From the NCBI GenBank assembly GCA_044370695.1, contig JBILVB010000036.1:1-25441 (forward strand): a DNA stretch of 25,441 nt. The letters are read 5' to 3'. The DNA comes from JBEIFW01 sp044370695. Its GTDB lineage: Bacteria; Actinomycetota; Acidimicrobiia; Acidimicrobiales; Ilumatobacteraceae. Of this stretch, positions 23,716-25,441 are shown one piece after another. The notes under the pieces were generated by a model that was given only the letters and a program-made list of their open reading frames with translations, had not been told where the DNA came from and made no database searches. A program made the position numbers and the translations under genes. How positions within the stretch are numbered: the stretch's first letter is position 1; each line of letters starts with the position of its first letter.

Positions 23716-25441
23716 ATGGCGTTCGATCCGAAGAAGTGGACCCACAAGACCCAGGAGGCCGTCGGCGCCGCGCAGCAGGCCGCCGTGGCGAACGCCAACC
23801 CGGAGATCACCCCCGATCACCTGCTCGCCGCGCTGCTGCGCCAGGACGGATCGATCGTCATTCCCGTCCTGCAGAAGCTCGGGCTCGCACCGTTGATGGT
23901 GCGGAACAAGGCCGACGAGGCCGTCGCCAAGCTCCCCCGGGCCCACGGTGGCAGCGAGCCGCGCCTCGGTCGGGAGCTGAGCCAGGTGTTCGACCGGGCC
24001 GACAACTTCCGCAAGGAGCTGAAGGACGACTACCTGTCCGTCGAGCACGTGCTCGTGGCCATGACCGACCGGCTCGGCGTGAAGCTCGAGGAGGTGCTCG
24101 CCGCCCTCAAGGAGGTGCGGGGGTCGCACCGGGTCACCTCGCAGAACCCCGAGGAGCAGTTCCAGGCGCTCGAGAAGTACGGCCAGGACCTCACCCAGCG
24201 GGCTCGTGACGGGAAGATCGACCCGGTCATCGGTCGGGACGACGAGATCCGTCGGGTCATCCAGGTGCTGTCGCGGCGCACGAAGAACAACCCGGTCCTG
24301 ATCGGCGAACCGGGGGTCGGCAAGACGGCCATCGTCGAGGGACTGGCGCGGCGCATCGCCGACGGCGACGTGCCCGAGGGGCTGAAGAACAAGCGACTCG
24401 TCTCGCTCGACGTCGGCTCGATGCTCGCCGGAGCGAAGTACCGCGGCGAGTTCGAGGAGCGGCTCAAGGCCGTGCTGAAGGAGATCACCGACGCCGCCGG
24501 CGAGGTGATCACCTTCGTCGACGAACTGCACACGATCGTCGGTGCCGGCGGGGCCGAAGGTGCGATGGACGCCGGGAACATGATCAAGCCGATGCTCGCC
24601 CGGGGTGAGCTGCGCATGATCGGAGCCACCACGCTCGACGAGTACCGCAAGTACGTCGAGAAGGACCCGGCGCTCGAGCGCCGCTTCCAGCAGGTGTACG
24701 TGGGCGAGCCCACCGTCGAGGACACGATCGCCATCCTGCGCGGCCTGAAGGAGCGTTACGAGGTGCATCACGGCGTGCGCATCCAGGACTCCGCCCTCGT
24801 GTCCGCGGCCGTGCTCTCCAACCGCTATCTCACCAACCGGTTCCTGCCGGACAAGGCGATCGATCTCGTCGACGAGGCGGCGTCGAAGCTGCGCATCGAG
24901 ATCGATTCGATGCCCACCGAGATCGACATCGTCGAGCGGCGCATCCTGCAGCTCGAGATCGAACACGTCGCGCTCGAGAAAGAGACCGACGCCCCGTCGC
25001 GCGAGCGGCTCGCCGCCCTCGACGACGAACTCGCCGGTCTTCGTGCCGAGTCGGCCGAGATGAAGGCCCACTGGGAGTCCGAGAAGCAGGCCATCGACGC
25101 GATCCGGGTGCTGAAAGAGGAGCTCGAATCGCTCCGTACACAGCTGGAACGGGAATCCGACCTCAACACTGCCGCGGAGATCCGCTACGGGCGCATCCCC
25201 GAGCTCGAACGTCGCACCGCGGACGCCACCAAGCACCTCGACGAGCTGCAGGCCACGCAACGGATGCTGAAAGAGGAGGTCGACTCCGAGGACATCGCCG
25301 AGGTGGTCTCCAAGTGGACCGGCGTACCCGTGAGCCGGCTGATGGAAGGTGAGATGGCCAAGCTCGTCCGCTTGGAGGAGGTGCTCCACGAGCGGGTGAT
25401 CGGTCAGGACGAGGCGGTGTCGGCCGTCGCCAACGCCGTTC
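23716..25441 (+). CDS. clpB: ClpB disaggregase, 3' end cut by window edge
   Basis: 575 codons are visible from the ATG at 23716 (GAGGTGG upstream). Clp N-domain (1-145: WTHKTQEAVGAAQ, ITPDHLLAALL, YLSVEHVLVAM). First AAA+ module with EKYGQDLT, GRDDEIRRVIQVLSRRTKNN, Walker A GEPGVGKT (198-205), Walker B ITFVDELHT (265-273) and the pore loop KYRGEFEERL. A full ClpB-type coiled-coil middle domain (about 400-525) sets it apart from ClpA/ClpC. The second AAA+ module begins with VSKWTGVPVSRL and RVIGQDEAVSAV as the window ends. With DnaK it rescues aggregated proteins after heat stress. No defect is seen in the visible part. Confidence 0.97.
   Translation, partial: MAFDPKKWTHKTQEAVGAAQQAAVANANPEITPDHLLAALLRQDGSIVIPVLQKLGLAPLMVRNKADEAVAKLPRAHGGSEPRLGRELSQVFDRADNFRKELKDDYLSVEHVLVAMTDRLGVKLEEVLAALKEVRGSHRVTSQNPEEQFQALEKYGQDLTQRARDGKIDPVIGRDDEIRRVIQVLSRRTKNNPVLIGEPGVGKTAIVEGLARRIADGDVPEGLKNKRLVSLDVGSMLAGAKYRGEFEERLKAVLKEITDAAGEVITFVDELHTIVGAGGAEGAMDAGNMIKPMLARGELRMIGATTLDEYRKYVEKDPALERRFQQVYVGEPTVEDTIAILRGLKERYEVHHGVRIQDSALVSAAVLSNRYLTNRFLPDKAIDLVDEAASKLRIEIDSMPTEIDIVERRILQLEIEHVALEKETDAPSRERLAALDDELAGLRAESAEMKAHWESEKQAIDAIRVLKEELESLRTQLERESDLNTAAEIRYGRIPELERRTADATKHLDELQATQRMLKEEVDSEDIAEVVSKWTGVPVSRLMEGEMAKLVRLEEVLHERVIGQDEAVSAVANAV

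Noticed and set aside
22459..25389. A 976-codon open frame on the minus strand opposite mtnA and clpB.
   Set aside because: Arises from the GC-rich third-position bias of the two real genes, which have intact family motifs. Its translation is low-complexity His/Arg/Leu/Asp-rich with no domain.

Overview
The window is very GC-rich and densely coded, with many GTG starts, 1-4 nt gene overlaps and several genes that have no room for a 5' leader. The gene content (DUF58/transglutaminase pair, complete F1Fo operon, stand-alone LigD-type ligase, class III CoA-transferase, ClpB) fits a free-living Actinomycetota. The overall style resembles Acidimicrobiia, but that placement is inferred from style and not from a marker gene. 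I see no rRNA, tRNA, insertion sequence, phage gene or CRISPR array, and no gene-free stretch over 300 bases. The longest gap is 4753-5005.

Layout. 1-3032 (+): end of a DUF58 protein, then a membrane transglutaminase-like protein whose catalytic Cys and His appear replaced. 3079-4752 (-): a Wzz/BY-kinase-like polysaccharide protein with a degenerate P-loop. 5006-13036 (+): a full ATP synthase operon, atpZ-atpI-atpB-atpE-b'-b-atpH-atpA-atpG-atpD-atpC, with two b-type stalk genes and a clean hairpin just after atpE. 13066-13806 (+): an unknown lipoprotein. 13813-16917 (-): aldo/keto reductase, class III CoA-transferase and ATP-dependent DNA ligase, overlapping end to end. 16955-20498 (+): cyclase-family hydrolase, HAD phosphatase, MetY-like PLP enzyme and CoA-binding protein. 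20501-21705 (-): class II aldolase then VOC protein. 21731-23667 (+): quinone-oxidoreductase-like MDR enzyme overlapping mtnA. 23716-end (+): clpB, cut by the window edge.

How the genes may work together. The atp block is a standard energy module. The right-hand third places MtnA, a FucA-like class II aldolase, an MDR oxidoreductase and an O-acetylhomoserine-sulfhydrylase-like enzyme within 5 kb. This set fits a methylthio (5'-methylthioadenosine) salvage route of the aldolase (DHAP-shunt) kind. That is a hypothesis from family knowledge and proximity. Two divergent gene pairs here are separated by only 25 and 37 bp, with candidate -10 hexamers 7-8 nt before the start codons. This suggests back-to-back leaderless promoters.
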